Assembly (NCBI RefSeq): GCF_014656095.1
Contig: NZ_BNBT01000049.1
Span: 1 to 54,304, forward strand
DNA: 54,304 nucleotides
Direction of reading: 5' to 3'
Origin: Streptomyces longispororuber
Lineage (GTDB): Bacteria; Actinomycetota; Actinomycetes; Streptomycetales; Streptomycetaceae
In this document: positions 33,595-41,449 of the stretch, one piece after another
Layout: every line of letters starts with the position of its first letter
Numbering within the stretch: the stretch's first letter is position 1
The notes under the pieces: generated by a model
What the model was told of the DNA's origin: nothing
Seen by the model: only the letters and a program-made list of their open reading frames with translations
Databases searched by the model: none
Made by a program: the position numbers and the translations under genes

Positions 33595-34473
33595 TCAGCA
33601 TGCCAGCGTAGCCAATGCGCAGGTGCAGCTCGGAGGGGTTGCCGGGGAACGGCAAGGGCTCGGTCACCGCGGCAGCCTATGCACACGGAGGGACGAAGCT
33701 GCGATCGGCCTAGGCGGTCCCCTCAAATGATCTTGACTAATGGATCATGGTCAGGTGATACGTCGACATGAGCTGTCGGATGCCGAGTGGGAGTTCGTCC
33801 AGCCGCTGCTGCCCGAGTCGTTGCGGGGCAGGAAGTCGCTCCGGCATCCATCCCAGCCAGCGCGGACACTCCGGCTGCTTTCGAGAGGCCGTGGGCGACC
33901 CCAGGGCCTCTTGGTCCCGCGCGAGCATGGAACTCACGCTCGCCCTCCAGGCCAAGTACCGATCACCTACTAGCCCGCCGGCCAGGCCAGGCCAGCACGA
34001 GCCGGCCTTGATCGCGTACCGAGTCGCAACCTCAGTACAAGATCCGGGCCATACGCGGCCCAAGGCTCCGCACCCCACCTCAACTTCTGCGACTTACGCT
34101 GGTCCGCTAGGTACGGCCTGTACACCACCAGCAGACGAAGAAACTGTTGGCTCCCAGCACAGCCCTCGACTGTGCTTGCTACTCCTGGTGCAAGCCGCAC
34201 CGCCTCGCCCCCTGAGGTTGCCCGGGCCGCCGACACGTGACCTTCGCCGCCGCAAGGCCGATACTGCCGTCAACATGAGTTCTTACATCTCACCGCCGAC
34301 TGCCTACCGAACCTGACAAGCCGTCACCAAAGTCGGCATCAGGTCAGCAACATTACCGCCGGGACCCGCCTCGAACCGTCACCCATCACCAAGATCAACA
34401 ACTGGTCATATGTGCTCTGCTCATGGCAAATGCAGGTCTAGGGCACACCCGCTAATCTCTTCAGGAGGTACCC
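33595..34473. other. 879-nt region of lower G+C with insertion-sequence debris
   Basis: Base composition drops, most clearly at 34240-34440, compared with surrounding DNA. A transposase N-terminus (33740-33840) is the only recognised item; the rest has stops in all frames and no family. It ends in the AGGAGG ribosome binding site of dhaK. Confidence 0.6.
33740..33973 (+). pseudogene. IS5-type transposase N-terminal remnant
   Basis: ATG 33746 onward reads GQVIRRHELSDAEWEFVQPL, then LPESLRGRKSL, the standard N-terminal helical region of IS5-family transposases of actinomycetes. After about 35 residues the match ends and the frame drifts. The DDE catalytic core is absent and no terminal inverted repeats were found, so this is an old fragment. 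Confidence 0.68.
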
Positions 34474-35466
34474 GTGAGGATGCTCATCAACGTGGCGGAG
34501 ACCGTGGTCGCGGACGCGCTCAGGGGTATGGCGGCCGCGCATCCCGAGCTGACCGTGGACGTCGAGAACCGTGTCGTCGTCCGCGCGGACGCGCCCGTGG
34601 CCGGGAAGGTCGCGCTGGTGTCGGGGGGCGGCTCCGGGCACGAGCCGCTGCACGGCGGGTTCGTGGGTCCGGGGATGCTGTCGGCCGCGTGCCCCGGTGA
34701 GGTGTTCACCTCCCCGGTTCCGGACCAGATGGTGCGGGCCGCCGCCGCGGTGGACAGCGGTGCGGGGGTGCTGTTCGTCGTCAAGAACTACACCGGTGAC
34801 GTACTGAACTTCGACATGGCCGCCGAACTGGCCGAGGACGAGGGCATCCAGGTCGCCAAGGTTCTCGTGAACGACGACGTCGCGGTCACCGACAGCCTCT
34901 ACACCGCCGGGCGGCGCGGCACCGGCGCGACCCTGTTCGTGGAGAAGCTCGCGGGCGCCGCGGCCGAGGCGGGCATGCCGCTGGAGCGCGTCGAGGCCGT
35001 CGCGCGGCGCGTGAACGACAACTCCCGTAGCTTCGGCGTCGCCCTCAGCCCCTGCTCCACCCCCGCGAAGGGCTCGCCGACCTTCGACCTGCCCGCCGGG
35101 GAACTGGAGTTGGGCGTCGGCATCCACGGCGAGCCGGGCCGCGAGCGGCGCCCGATGATGACGTCCGGCGAGATCGCCGACTTCGCCGTGCACGCCGTCC
35201 TCGAGGACCTCGACCCCCGCAACCCGGTCCTCGTCCTCGTCAACGGCATGGGCGCGACGCCGCTGTTGGAGCTGTACGGCTTCAACGCGGAGGTGCAGCG
35301 CGTGCTCGGCGAGCGCGGTGTCGCCGTGGCGCGCACACTGGTCGGCAACTACGTGACCTCGCTCGACATGGCGGGAGCCTCGGTCACGCTGTGCCAGATC
35401 GACGAGGAGCTGCTGCGGCTGTGGGACGCGCCGGTACGCACCCCCGCCCTGCGCTGGGGTATGTGA
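34474..35466 (+). CDS. dhaK: dihydroxyacetone kinase subunit DhaK
   Basis: 330 aa from GTG 34474 after CAGGAGGTACCC. GGGSGHEPLHGGFVGPGMLSAA and GVLFVVKNYTGDVLNFDMA are DhaK signatures. The His in GVGIHGEPGRERR is the residue that forms a covalent hemiaminal with dihydroxyacetone. With DhaL and DhaM it phosphorylates dihydroxyacetone to DHAP using PTS-derived phosphate. First gene of a three-gene operon. No regulator is adjacent. Confidence 0.96.
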   Translation: MRMLINVAETVVADALRGMAAAHPELTVDVENRVVVRADAPVAGKVALVSGGGSGHEPLHGGFVGPGMLSAACPGEVFTSPVPDQMVRAAAAVDSGAGVLFVVKNYTGDVLNFDMAAELAEDEGIQVAKVLVNDDVAVTDSLYTAGRRGTGATLFVEKLAGAAAEAGMPLERVEAVARRVNDNSRSFGVALSPCSTPAKGSPTFDLPAGELELGVGIHGEPGRERRPMMTSGEIADFAVHAVLEDLDPRNPVLVLVNGMGATPLLELYGFNAEVQRVLGERGVAVARTLVGNYVTSLDMAGASVTLCQIDEELLRLWDAPVRTPALRWGM

Positions 35467-35503
35467 CCCCTCCCCCCCTCTCATCTCAGCAGTGTTCCGC
35501 CCC

Positions 35504-35540
35504 CAGTTCCGACCTCAGTTCCGACCTCAGTTCCGCCCTC
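35504..35540. repeat. 12-bp tandem repeat between dhaK and dhaL
   Basis: CAGTTCCGACCT occurs about three times in tandem, with the last as CAGTTCCGCCCT, just before the dhaL ribosome binding site AAGGAG. Likely slippage; a role in translation spacing is not shown. Confidence 0.8.
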
Positions 35541-35556
35541 ACAGCAAGGAGACCCC

Positions 35557-36174
35557 GTGCTCGACGCCGACTTCTTCCGCCGCTGGCTGACGACGGCCGC
35601 GGCGGCCGTGGACCGGGAGGCCGACCGGCTCACCGAGCTGGACTCGCCCATCGGCGACGCCGACCACGGCAGCAACCTCCGGCGCGGCTTCGCCGCGGTC
35701 ACCGCCGCGGTGGAGAAGGAGGCCCCCGACACGCCCGGCGCCGTACTGATGCTGGCCGGTCGGCAGCTCATCTCCACCGTGGGCGGCGCGTCGGGCCCCC
35801 TGTACGGCACGCTGCTGCGCCGCACCGGCAAGGCGCTCGGCGACGCGGCGCAGGTGGCCGAGACGGAGTTCGCACAGGCGCTGCGGGCCGGCGTCGACGC
35901 GGTGGCCACGCTCGGCGGCTCCGCGCCGGGGGACAAGACGATGCTGGACGCGCTGCTCCCGGGCGTCGACGCGCTGTCCACGTCGTTCGCGGCGGCGTGC
36001 GAGGCCGCCCGTCAGGGCGCTTTGGCGACGGTTCCGCTCCAGGCCCGCAAGGGCAGGGCGAGTTACCTGGGCGAGCGCAGCGTCGGCCACCAGGACCCGG
36101 GCGCGACCTCGTCGGCGCTGCTGTTCGAGGCCTTGGCGGACACCGCCGCGGCCACGAAGGAGGCCTCCGCATGA
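35557..36174 (+). CDS. dhaL: dihydroxyacetone kinase subunit DhaL
   Basis: 205 aa from GTG 35557 with AAGGAG upstream. It opens with a helical bundle; the nucleotide-binding and Mg-binding acidic loop is SPIGDADHGSNLRRGF (Asp residues chelate the metal), and GGASGPLYGTLLRRTGKAL, GDKTMLDAL and LGERSVGHQDPGATSS follow. DhaL carries ADP as a cofactor that is re-phosphorylated by DhaM in PTS-type systems. Overlaps dhaM by 4 nt (ATGA). Confidence 0.96.
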   Translation: MLDADFFRRWLTTAAAAVDREADRLTELDSPIGDADHGSNLRRGFAAVTAAVEKEAPDTPGAVLMLAGRQLISTVGGASGPLYGTLLRRTGKALGDAAQVAETEFAQALRAGVDAVATLGGSAPGDKTMLDALLPGVDALSTSFAAACEAARQGALATVPLQARKGRASYLGERSVGHQDPGATSSALLFEALADTAAATKEASA

Positions 36175-36602
36175 CCGGCGGCACCTCTCCCGCGGGCGGC
36201 GGCGACCGGCGCGTGGGCATCGTGCTCGTCTCGCACAGCGCCGCCGTGGCCCGCTCCGTGGCGGACCTCGCCCAGGGCCTCGCGGGCGGGAGCACCGCCC
36301 CCGTCGCCCCGGCGGGCGGCACCGAGGACGGGGGCCTCGGCACCAGCTCCGACCTCATCACCGCAGCCGCGCGCCAGGTCGACCGGGGCGCGGGCGTCGC
36401 CGTCCTCACCGACCTGGGCAGCGCCGTCCTCACCGTCAAGGCGCTGCTCGCCGAGGGCGACGAACTGCCTGACGGCACCCGCCTGGTGGACGCGCCCTTC
36501 GTCGAGGGCGCCGTCGCGGCGGTCGTCACCGCGTCGGCGGGCGGTGACCTGGCCGCCGTGGAGGCGGCGGCGCGGGAGGCGTACAGCTACCGCAAGGTCT
36601 GA
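36171..36602 (+). CDS. dhaM: PTS-dependent dihydroxyacetone kinase phosphotransferase subunit DhaM
   Basis: 143 aa. It is the EIIA-like domain only: GIVLVSHSAAVARSVADLAQ places the phosphorylated His in VSHS, and APAGGTEDGGLGTSSDLI and TDLGSAVLTVKALL follow. Larger DhaM proteins carry HPr and EI-like domains, but these are absent, so phosphate must come from the general PTS EI and HPr encoded elsewhere. Its start overlaps the dhaL stop. Confidence 0.94.
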   Translation: MTGGTSPAGGGDRRVGIVLVSHSAAVARSVADLAQGLAGGSTAPVAPAGGTEDGGLGTSSDLITAAARQVDRGAGVAVLTDLGSAVLTVKALLAEGDELPDGTRLVDAPFVEGAVAAVVTASAGGDLAAVEAAAREAYSYRKV

Positions 36603-36745
36603 GGCCGCAGGGTCGCCACAGGGCCGTAGCGCCGGAGGATCATGAAGGGGCGCTCGGCGGATCACGGCGCCGCACCTCTTGATGTGGTCCCGTCAGCACT
36701 GTCACATTGGTCCGGACCAATTGCGTCGAGTGGAAGGCACCCCCC

Positions 36746-37732
36746 GTGCGACGGACCCCCCACACGTTCCGCTGGACGTCCGCCTGTCTCACCGTCACCG
36801 CCGCCTGCCTGCTGAGTTCCTGTGCCTGGGGTGGCGGCGGGGGCGAGAGCTCGCCCCCGCCGCAGGCACCGCGGGGGGTCACCGTGCAGGCGGGCAGCGC
36901 CACGTCCGTGCACGTCATGTGGAACCAGACCGCCGACGGCGCCGACATCAGCGGGTACGACGTCTACCGCGGCACCACCCGGGTCAAGCGCGTCCCCGCC
37001 GACCAGCACATGGTCGACGTCACCGGGCTCAAGCCCTCGTCGACGTACTCCTTCACCGTGCGGGCCCGGGACGCCGGCGGGCGGGTCAGCGCGGACAGCA
37101 AGAAGCTGACGGTGACCACGCCCGCCGCGGTGGCGGCCGACCGCAAGGCGCCCTCGCGCCCGCGCACCCTGCGCGGCGAGGCCGAGGGCGGACGCGCGGC
37201 GACCCTGTCGTGGGCCGCGTCGTCGGACGACCGCGGGGTGGCCTCGTACGAGATCTACCAGGGGCCGACGAAGATCCACAGCGTGGGCGGCTCCACCACG
37301 GCCACGCTCCTCACCGGGCTGCGGCCGGGCACCGCGTACACCTTCACCGTGAAGGCGCGCGACGCCGCCGACAACTTCTCGCCCGCCAGCCCCGCCGTGC
37401 GCGTGACCACCACGGGCGGCAAGAACAGCGGGCGCGGCACCGCCCCGGCGGCGTTCCGCGCGACCACGCGCGAGGAGGACGGCGCCTACTACGTCGACCT
37501 GTCCTGGCGGCCGCCGCGTACCGGCGGCGCGGTGAGCGAGTACCAGATCGCGCTCGACGGCGAGAGCGCCACCTCGCTGGTCTTCGGCGGCACGGCACCG
37601 CGCGACAAGGCCGAGCACAGTTTCTACGTGGGCAAGCAGGCGGGTGTCAGCCACCGCGTGAAGCTCCGCGCCAAGCTGCCGGACGGCACGTGGGGCGCCT
37701 ACTCCCCCGAACGGACCGTCACCACCCACTGA
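36746..37732 (+). CDS. fibronectin type III domain lipoprotein
   Basis: 328 aa from GTG 36746 with GGAAGG upstream. The signal LTVTAACLLSSCAW ends in a lipobox (LSSC), so the Cys would be lipidated. A Gly/Ser/Pro linker leads to two clear FN3 repeats (PRGVTVQAGSATSVHVMWNQ to TVTTPA; PRTLRGEAEGGRAATLSWAA to RVTTTG), and a third related domain (about 230-328). FN3 domains in Streptomyces often carry carbohydrate-binding or adhesive roles; no enzyme domain is attached. Converges with the PadR gene. Confidence 0.88.
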   Translation: MRRTPHTFRWTSACLTVTAACLLSSCAWGGGGGESSPPPQAPRGVTVQAGSATSVHVMWNQTADGADISGYDVYRGTTRVKRVPADQHMVDVTGLKPSSTYSFTVRARDAGGRVSADSKKLTVTTPAAVAADRKAPSRPRTLRGEAEGGRAATLSWAASSDDRGVASYEIYQGPTKIHSVGGSTTATLLTGLRPGTAYTFTVKARDAADNFSPASPAVRVTTTGGKNSGRGTAPAAFRATTREEDGAYYVDLSWRPPRTGGAVSEYQIALDGESATSLVFGGTAPRDKAEHSFYVGKQAGVSHRVKLRAKLPDGTWGAYSPERTVTTH

Positions 37733-37777
37733 GTCACCTCGAGGCCCGGGGCCCCTGCGCGGGCGCGCGCCGTCCGG

Positions 37778-38359
37778 TCAACCTCCGGCGCGCCCCCGCG
37801 CGGCCTCCGCCCGCCGTCGGGCGAGCAGGTCCGCGGTGCGCAGGCACCACTCGCGCGTCTCCCGCTCGAAGGCGAGTCCGCGCAGGCAGGTGAGGTACGG
37901 CCCGATCCGCCTGCCCGTGCGCAGGAACTCGTCCTCGTCCAGGTCCCCGCGCAACCGCCGGAGCAGCGCGCCCAGGACCTCCGTCTTGGCCTCGGCGACG
38001 GCCGCCCGCTCCCGCAGTTGGGCGATCACGGGCGCCGCGTCGACGCCGTCCACGGCCTGCACCTTGACCAGCAGGTCGTCACGGATGAACGACGGCTTCG
38101 CGGCGGCCGCGGCGAACGACTCCAACTCGGCGAGGCCCGCGTCCGTGACCGTGAACAGCCGCTTGTTCGGCCGCCCCTCCTGCACCACCTCGCGCCCGGC
38201 GACGAGCCCCTCGCCCTCCAGGCGGGACAGTTCGGCGTAGAGCTGCTGCGGCAGCGCGTGCCAGAAGTTGGCGACGCCGATGTCGAACCCCTTGGCGAGC
38301 TGGTAGCCGCTGAACTCGCCGTCCAGCAGCGCCGCGAGCACCGCGTGCCGCAAGGCCAT
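37778..38359 (-). CDS. PadR-family transcriptional regulator
   Basis: 193 aa from ATG 38359 with GGGAGG upstream. A PadR winged helix (ALRHAVLAALLDGEFSGYQL, then ANFWHALPQQLYAELSRLEG, wing VQEGRPNKRLFTVTDAG) is followed by a C-terminal helical dimer domain of the VirF/AphA-like kind. It is divergent from the NTF2-like gene at 38592. A perfect 16-bp palindrome in the gap is the candidate operator. Confidence 0.88.
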   Translation of the reverse strand: MALRHAVLAALLDGEFSGYQLAKGFDIGVANFWHALPQQLYAELSRLEGEGLVAGREVVQEGRPNKRLFTVTDAGLAELESFAAAAAKPSFIRDDLLVKVQAVDGVDAAPVIAQLRERAAVAEAKTEVLGALLRRLRGDLDEDEFLRTGRRIGPYLTCLRGLAFERETREWCLRTADLLARRRAEAARGRAGG

Positions 38360-38484
38360 GCGCCACCGCCTCCCTTGCGCCTCTTCCGCCCCCTTCGCGG
38401 GGACCGCTCCCTCTTCGTGCGGACCGCTCCTGCTCGCGGAGGCCCTCTTCCCTCGGACGTCCGCGCACCCCATCATAGTCATCG

Positions 38485-38500
38485 ATCTGACTAGTCAGAT
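38485..38500. promoter_or_regulatory. putative PadR operator
   Basis: ATCTGACTAGTCAGAT is a perfect 16-bp palindrome centred in the divergent region, 126 nt from the PadR start and 92 nt from the NTF2-like gene start. Confidence 0.65.
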
Positions 38501-38591
38501 TCTTGAGTATGAGTCCTACGAGCTGTATGCGTCCCACGAGCCGTATGCGGCCGTGGGTGACGCCGGTTCTTCGTCCCGCTGGAGGTCCACC

Positions 38592-39044
38592 ATGTCCGCA
38601 CATCCCGCCGCGGTCGCCGCCGACCGCTTCCGCGCCGCCGTCGAGAAGCGCGACCTGTCCGCCGTCGCGGAGCTGTTCACCCCGGACGTACGCCTGTACA
38701 GCCCGGTCACGTTCCGGCCCTTCGAGGGCAGGGAGGCGGTTCTCGGTCTGTTCGGCGTGCTGCTGCGCACCTTCGAGGACTTCCGGTACGTCGGTTCGTT
38801 CGAGGGCACGGCCGGGACGAGCACCGACGGGGCCGAGGCCCCGTCGGCGGTGCTCCTCTTCCGGGCGGGTGTCGGCGGCAAGGAGATCCACGGGATCGAT
38901 CTGCTGCACGTCGACGAAGAGGGCCTCGTCAAGGAGTTCACGGTGATGGTGCGGCCGCGGTCGGCCGTGGAGTCCCTCGGGCAGGCCGTGTACGCCGGGC
39001 TGGTCGCCGACGGGCTCGTGCCGTCGCCGCCCGAGGGGCGCTGA
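38592..39044 (+). CDS. nuclear transport factor 2 (SnoaL-like) family protein
   Basis: 150 aa from ATG 38592 after GGAGGT. It has the NTF2-like alpha plus beta layout: a first helix (AADRFRAAVEKRDLSAVAEL), FTPDVRLYSPVTFRPFEGRE and a closing sheet (EIHGIDLLHVDEEGLVKEFT). The fold hosts isomerases, dehydratases or ligand binding; no catalytic triad can be named. Probably controlled by the divergent PadR. It ends with a G-rich tract at its 3' end. Confidence 0.85.
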   Translation: MSAHPAAVAADRFRAAVEKRDLSAVAELFTPDVRLYSPVTFRPFEGREAVLGLFGVLLRTFEDFRYVGSFEGTAGTSTDGAEAPSAVLLFRAGVGGKEIHGIDLLHVDEEGLVKEFTVMVRPRSAVESLGQAVYAGLVADGLVPSPPEGR

Positions 39045-39048
39045 CCGC

Positions 39049-39077
39049 GGGGCCGGGGCCGGGCCGGGGCCCGGGGG
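39049..39077 (+). other. G-quadruplex-forming tract between convergent genes
   Basis: Five G runs (4, 4, 3, 4, 5 long) separated by CC, CC, CC and CCC fill the 34-nt gap between the stops of the NTF2-like gene and the aldehyde dehydrogenase gene. This fits a short-loop quadruplex motif on the plus strand. It may block converging transcripts. Confidence 0.6.
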
Positions 39078-39078
39078 C

Positions 39079-40431
39079 TCAGCCTCCGAGCGGCACGTCC
39101 AGGCGGGCCTTGCGGTGGCTGAAGACAGCGATCGAGTGCGGGCCGTGGTAGGCGCCCATGCCGCTCTCGCCGACGCCGCCGAACGGCAGCTCGGGCACCC
39201 CGAGGTGGGCCATCGGCAGGCCGAAGCCGAGCCCGCCCGAGGACGTCTCCGCGGCGATGCGCTCGCGGGTGGCCGCCGAGTCGGTGAAGGCGTACAGGGC
39301 CAGCGGCTTGTCCCGGTCGTTGATGAACGCGATCGCCTCGTCCAGGCCGTCGACCTCGACGATCGGCAGGACGGGGCCGAAGATCTCCTCGCGCATCACG
39401 GGCTCGTCGGGCGCCACCCCGGCGAGGACGGTCGGCGCGATGTACTTCGTGGCCCGGTCCGTGTGCCCGCCGGTGACGAGGCGGCCGGAGTCGAGCAGCG
39501 CCGAGAGGCGGTCGAAGTGCCGCTCGTTGACGATGCGTCCGTACGCCTCGGAGGCCGCCGGGTCCGGCCCGAAGAGCTCCTCGACCGCCCGGGCCAGGGC
39601 GTCCTCCAGGGCGCGGGCGGTGGCCGGGTCGGTCAGGACGTAGTCCGGGGCGACGCAGGTCTGGCCCGCGTTGGCGAACTTGGCGCGGGCCAGGCGCCGG
39701 GCGGTCTCGGTGAGGGCGGCGCCGTCGAGGCCGACGTCCACGAACGCCGGTGACTTGCCGCCCAGTTCGAGCGTGACCGGCGTGAGGTGCTCGGCGGCGG
39801 CGCGCATCACGACGCGGCCGACGGTGCCGTTGCCGGTGTAGAAGATGTGGTCGAAGCGCTGGGCGAGCAGCGCCGTGGTCTCGGGCACGCCGCCCTCGAC
39901 GACGGCCACGGCGTCGGTGTCCAGGTAGCGCGGCAGCAGCTCCGCGACCAGGGCGGAGGTGGCGGGGGCCAGCTCGCTCGGCTTGGCGACGACCGCGTTG
40001 CCCGCGGCGAGCGCGCCCGCGACGGGCACGAGGAGGAGCTGGGCGGGGTAGTTCCAGGGCGCGATGACGAGGACGACGCCGAGCGGGTCGTACCGCGTGC
40101 CGGCTCCGGCCGCCGGGCCGAAGGTCGCGCTCACGTCGACGTCCTGCGGGCGCAGCCACTCCTCCATGTGCTCCAGGGTGTGGTCGATCTCCCGGACCGA
40201 GAAGTCGATCTCGGAGCGGTAGGCCTCGGCGCGGGGCTTGCCGAGGTCCGCGTGGAGCGCGTCGGCGATGTCCTCGCGGTGCTCGGTGAGCAGCGCGCGC
40301 AATTGGCTGAGCTGCCGCGTGCGCCAGTCGAGCGGCCGGGTCCGGCCGGTGCGGAAGGTCGCGCGCAGGCGGTCGACGAGCGCGGCGGCCTCGGCGGGGC
40401 CGGTCACGGGGGCGGGGGCGGGGTGGTTCAT
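39079..40431 (-). CDS. aldehyde dehydrogenase (class 3-like)
   Basis: 450 aa. The NAD-binding segment APWNYPAQLLLVPVAGALAA, the Glu of TLELGGKSPAFV and the catalytic Cys in FANAGQTCVAPDYVL are present. EIFGPVLPIVEVDGLDEAI and the C-terminal GVGESGMGAYHGPHSIAVFS follow. Length near 450 without the long N-terminus fits class 3 and fatty-aldehyde dehydrogenases. It oxidises an aldehyde to an acid with NAD(P). It lies 8 nt after the TetR gene and is surely co-transcribed with it. Confidence 0.94.
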   Translation of the reverse strand: MNHPAPAPVTGPAEAAALVDRLRATFRTGRTRPLDWRTRQLSQLRALLTEHREDIADALHADLGKPRAEAYRSEIDFSVREIDHTLEHMEEWLRPQDVDVSATFGPAAGAGTRYDPLGVVLVIAPWNYPAQLLLVPVAGALAAGNAVVAKPSELAPATSALVAELLPRYLDTDAVAVVEGGVPETTALLAQRFDHIFYTGNGTVGRVVMRAAAEHLTPVTLELGGKSPAFVDVGLDGAALTETARRLARAKFANAGQTCVAPDYVLTDPATARALEDALARAVEELFGPDPAASEAYGRIVNERHFDRLSALLDSGRLVTGGHTDRATKYIAPTVLAGVAPDEPVMREEIFGPVLPIVEVDGLDEAIAFINDRDKPLALYAFTDSAATRERIAAETSSGGLGFGLPMAHLGVPELPFGGVGESGMGAYHGPHSIAVFSHRKARLDVPLGG

Positions 40432-40439
40432 GGGGTCCT

Positions 40440-41270
40440 CTACGGAGTGCGGGACGGTGCGGTGGGGCGGGGCAGCAGCCCCGTGAGCAGGGCGTCCATC
40501 GCGGGCCGCAGCAGGCGGGCCGCGTCGGGCGCGGTTTCGAGGCCGACGACAAGGGCGAGACAGATGTCGGCGGCTCGGGTGGGGGTCAGGGTGTCGGGGG
40601 CGGTGTGCGCCGGGGCGCCGGGGGCGGTGGCCACCGTGTGCACGGGGACGTCAGAGGCAGCGGCCGCCACGCGCGCCGGAGCGCCGGAGGCGGTAGCCAC
40701 CGTGCGCGCAGGGGCGTCAGAGGCAGCGGCCGCAACGCGCGCCGGAGCACCGGAAGCGGAAGCCACCGAGTGCACAGGAACGTCAGAGGCAGCGGCCGCC
40801 ACACGCGCCGGAGCGTCGGATGCCAAGGCCTCGGCGTCGCGGCCGCCGAGGCCCGCCGCCGCGAACTGCTCCGTGAGGAGCACCCGCAGCCGGGCCGTGA
40901 AGGCGTCGCAGATGTCGCCGGACAGGCGCGCGTTCGGGTCAAGGAGTTCGACGGTGTGCGGGGAGCGGCCGGTGAGGTCGAGGACCAGGTCCAGCTTCGC
41001 GGCCAGGATGCCGTGCACGCGCTCGGCGGGCGGCGCGGCGCGGACGGCGGCCGCCTCGGCCCGCTCCAGGGCGCGGTCGTGCAGCCGCCGGGCGAGCCGG
41101 CGGACCGCGTCGTCCTTGCCGCGTACGTACTGGTAGACCGCCGACCGGGACACGCCCATCTCGCGCGCGATGTCGTCCACCGTGGTGCGCCGGACGCCGT
41201 ACCTGCTCAGGCAGGCGTACGTCGCGTCGAGCACCTCGGGGAGACGGTCGGCGCCAGTCGCTTTCACCAT
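40440..41270 (-). CDS. TetR-family regulator with an internal minisatellite
   Basis: 276 aa. The HTH (about 10-60: VLDATYACLSRYGVRRTTVD, IAREMGVSRSAVYQYVRGKD) is intact. A helical domain runs to about 140, and a Pro/Ala/Val-rich insertion made of 10-12-residue units (APARVAAAASDVPVHSVAS and so on) covers about 150-225, before the last helix ICLALVVGLETAPDAARLL. Without the repeat the protein would be normal TetR length, about 200 aa. It precedes the aldehyde dehydrogenase by 8 nt and is divergent from a LysR gene. Confidence 0.86.
   Translation of the reverse strand: MVKATGADRLPEVLDATYACLSRYGVRRTTVDDIAREMGVSRSAVYQYVRGKDDAVRRLARRLHDRALERAEAAAVRAAPPAERVHGILAAKLDLVLDLTGRSPHTVELLDPNARLSGDICDAFTARLRVLLTEQFAAAGLGGRDAEALASDAPARVAAAASDVPVHSVASASGAPARVAAAASDAPARTVATASGAPARVAAAASDVPVHTVATAPGAPAHTAPDTLTPTRAADICLALVVGLETAPDAARLLRPAMDALLTGLLPRPTAPSRTP
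40605..40820. repeat. 66-bp minisatellite within the TetR gene
   Basis: Three to four copies of a 66-bp unit (22 residues, two alternating half-units of about 10-12 residues) run in frame. Example halves are GAPARVAA and SDVPVHTVAT. Units are very similar but not identical, consistent with tandem duplication. Confidence 0.8.
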
Positions 41271-41411
41271 GTCCGGCCGGTCCTTTCCTCGGATGCTCCA
41301 CGGACACTCCGCGGCTCCGGCGTCGTCGGGGCCACGAAGGCGCGAGGCGCGCTGACGTTCTGCGTCCGAAGTGTCAGGACGTCACGCGCTCGACGGTAGA
41401 CCGCGTTCCCC

Positions 41412-41449
41412 ATAGGGAGCCAATAGGATCTCCGGCATGCCCCATAGGG
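41412..41449. promoter_or_regulatory. phased ATAGG(G) motifs at the LysR start
   Basis: ATAGGG at 41412, ATAGG at 41423 and ATAGGG at 41444 are spaced 11 and 21 nt apart, one and two helical turns. The last lies inside the first codons of the LysR gene, so it could be an autoregulatory site. CCCCATAGGGA is a direct repeat. Confidence 0.5.
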
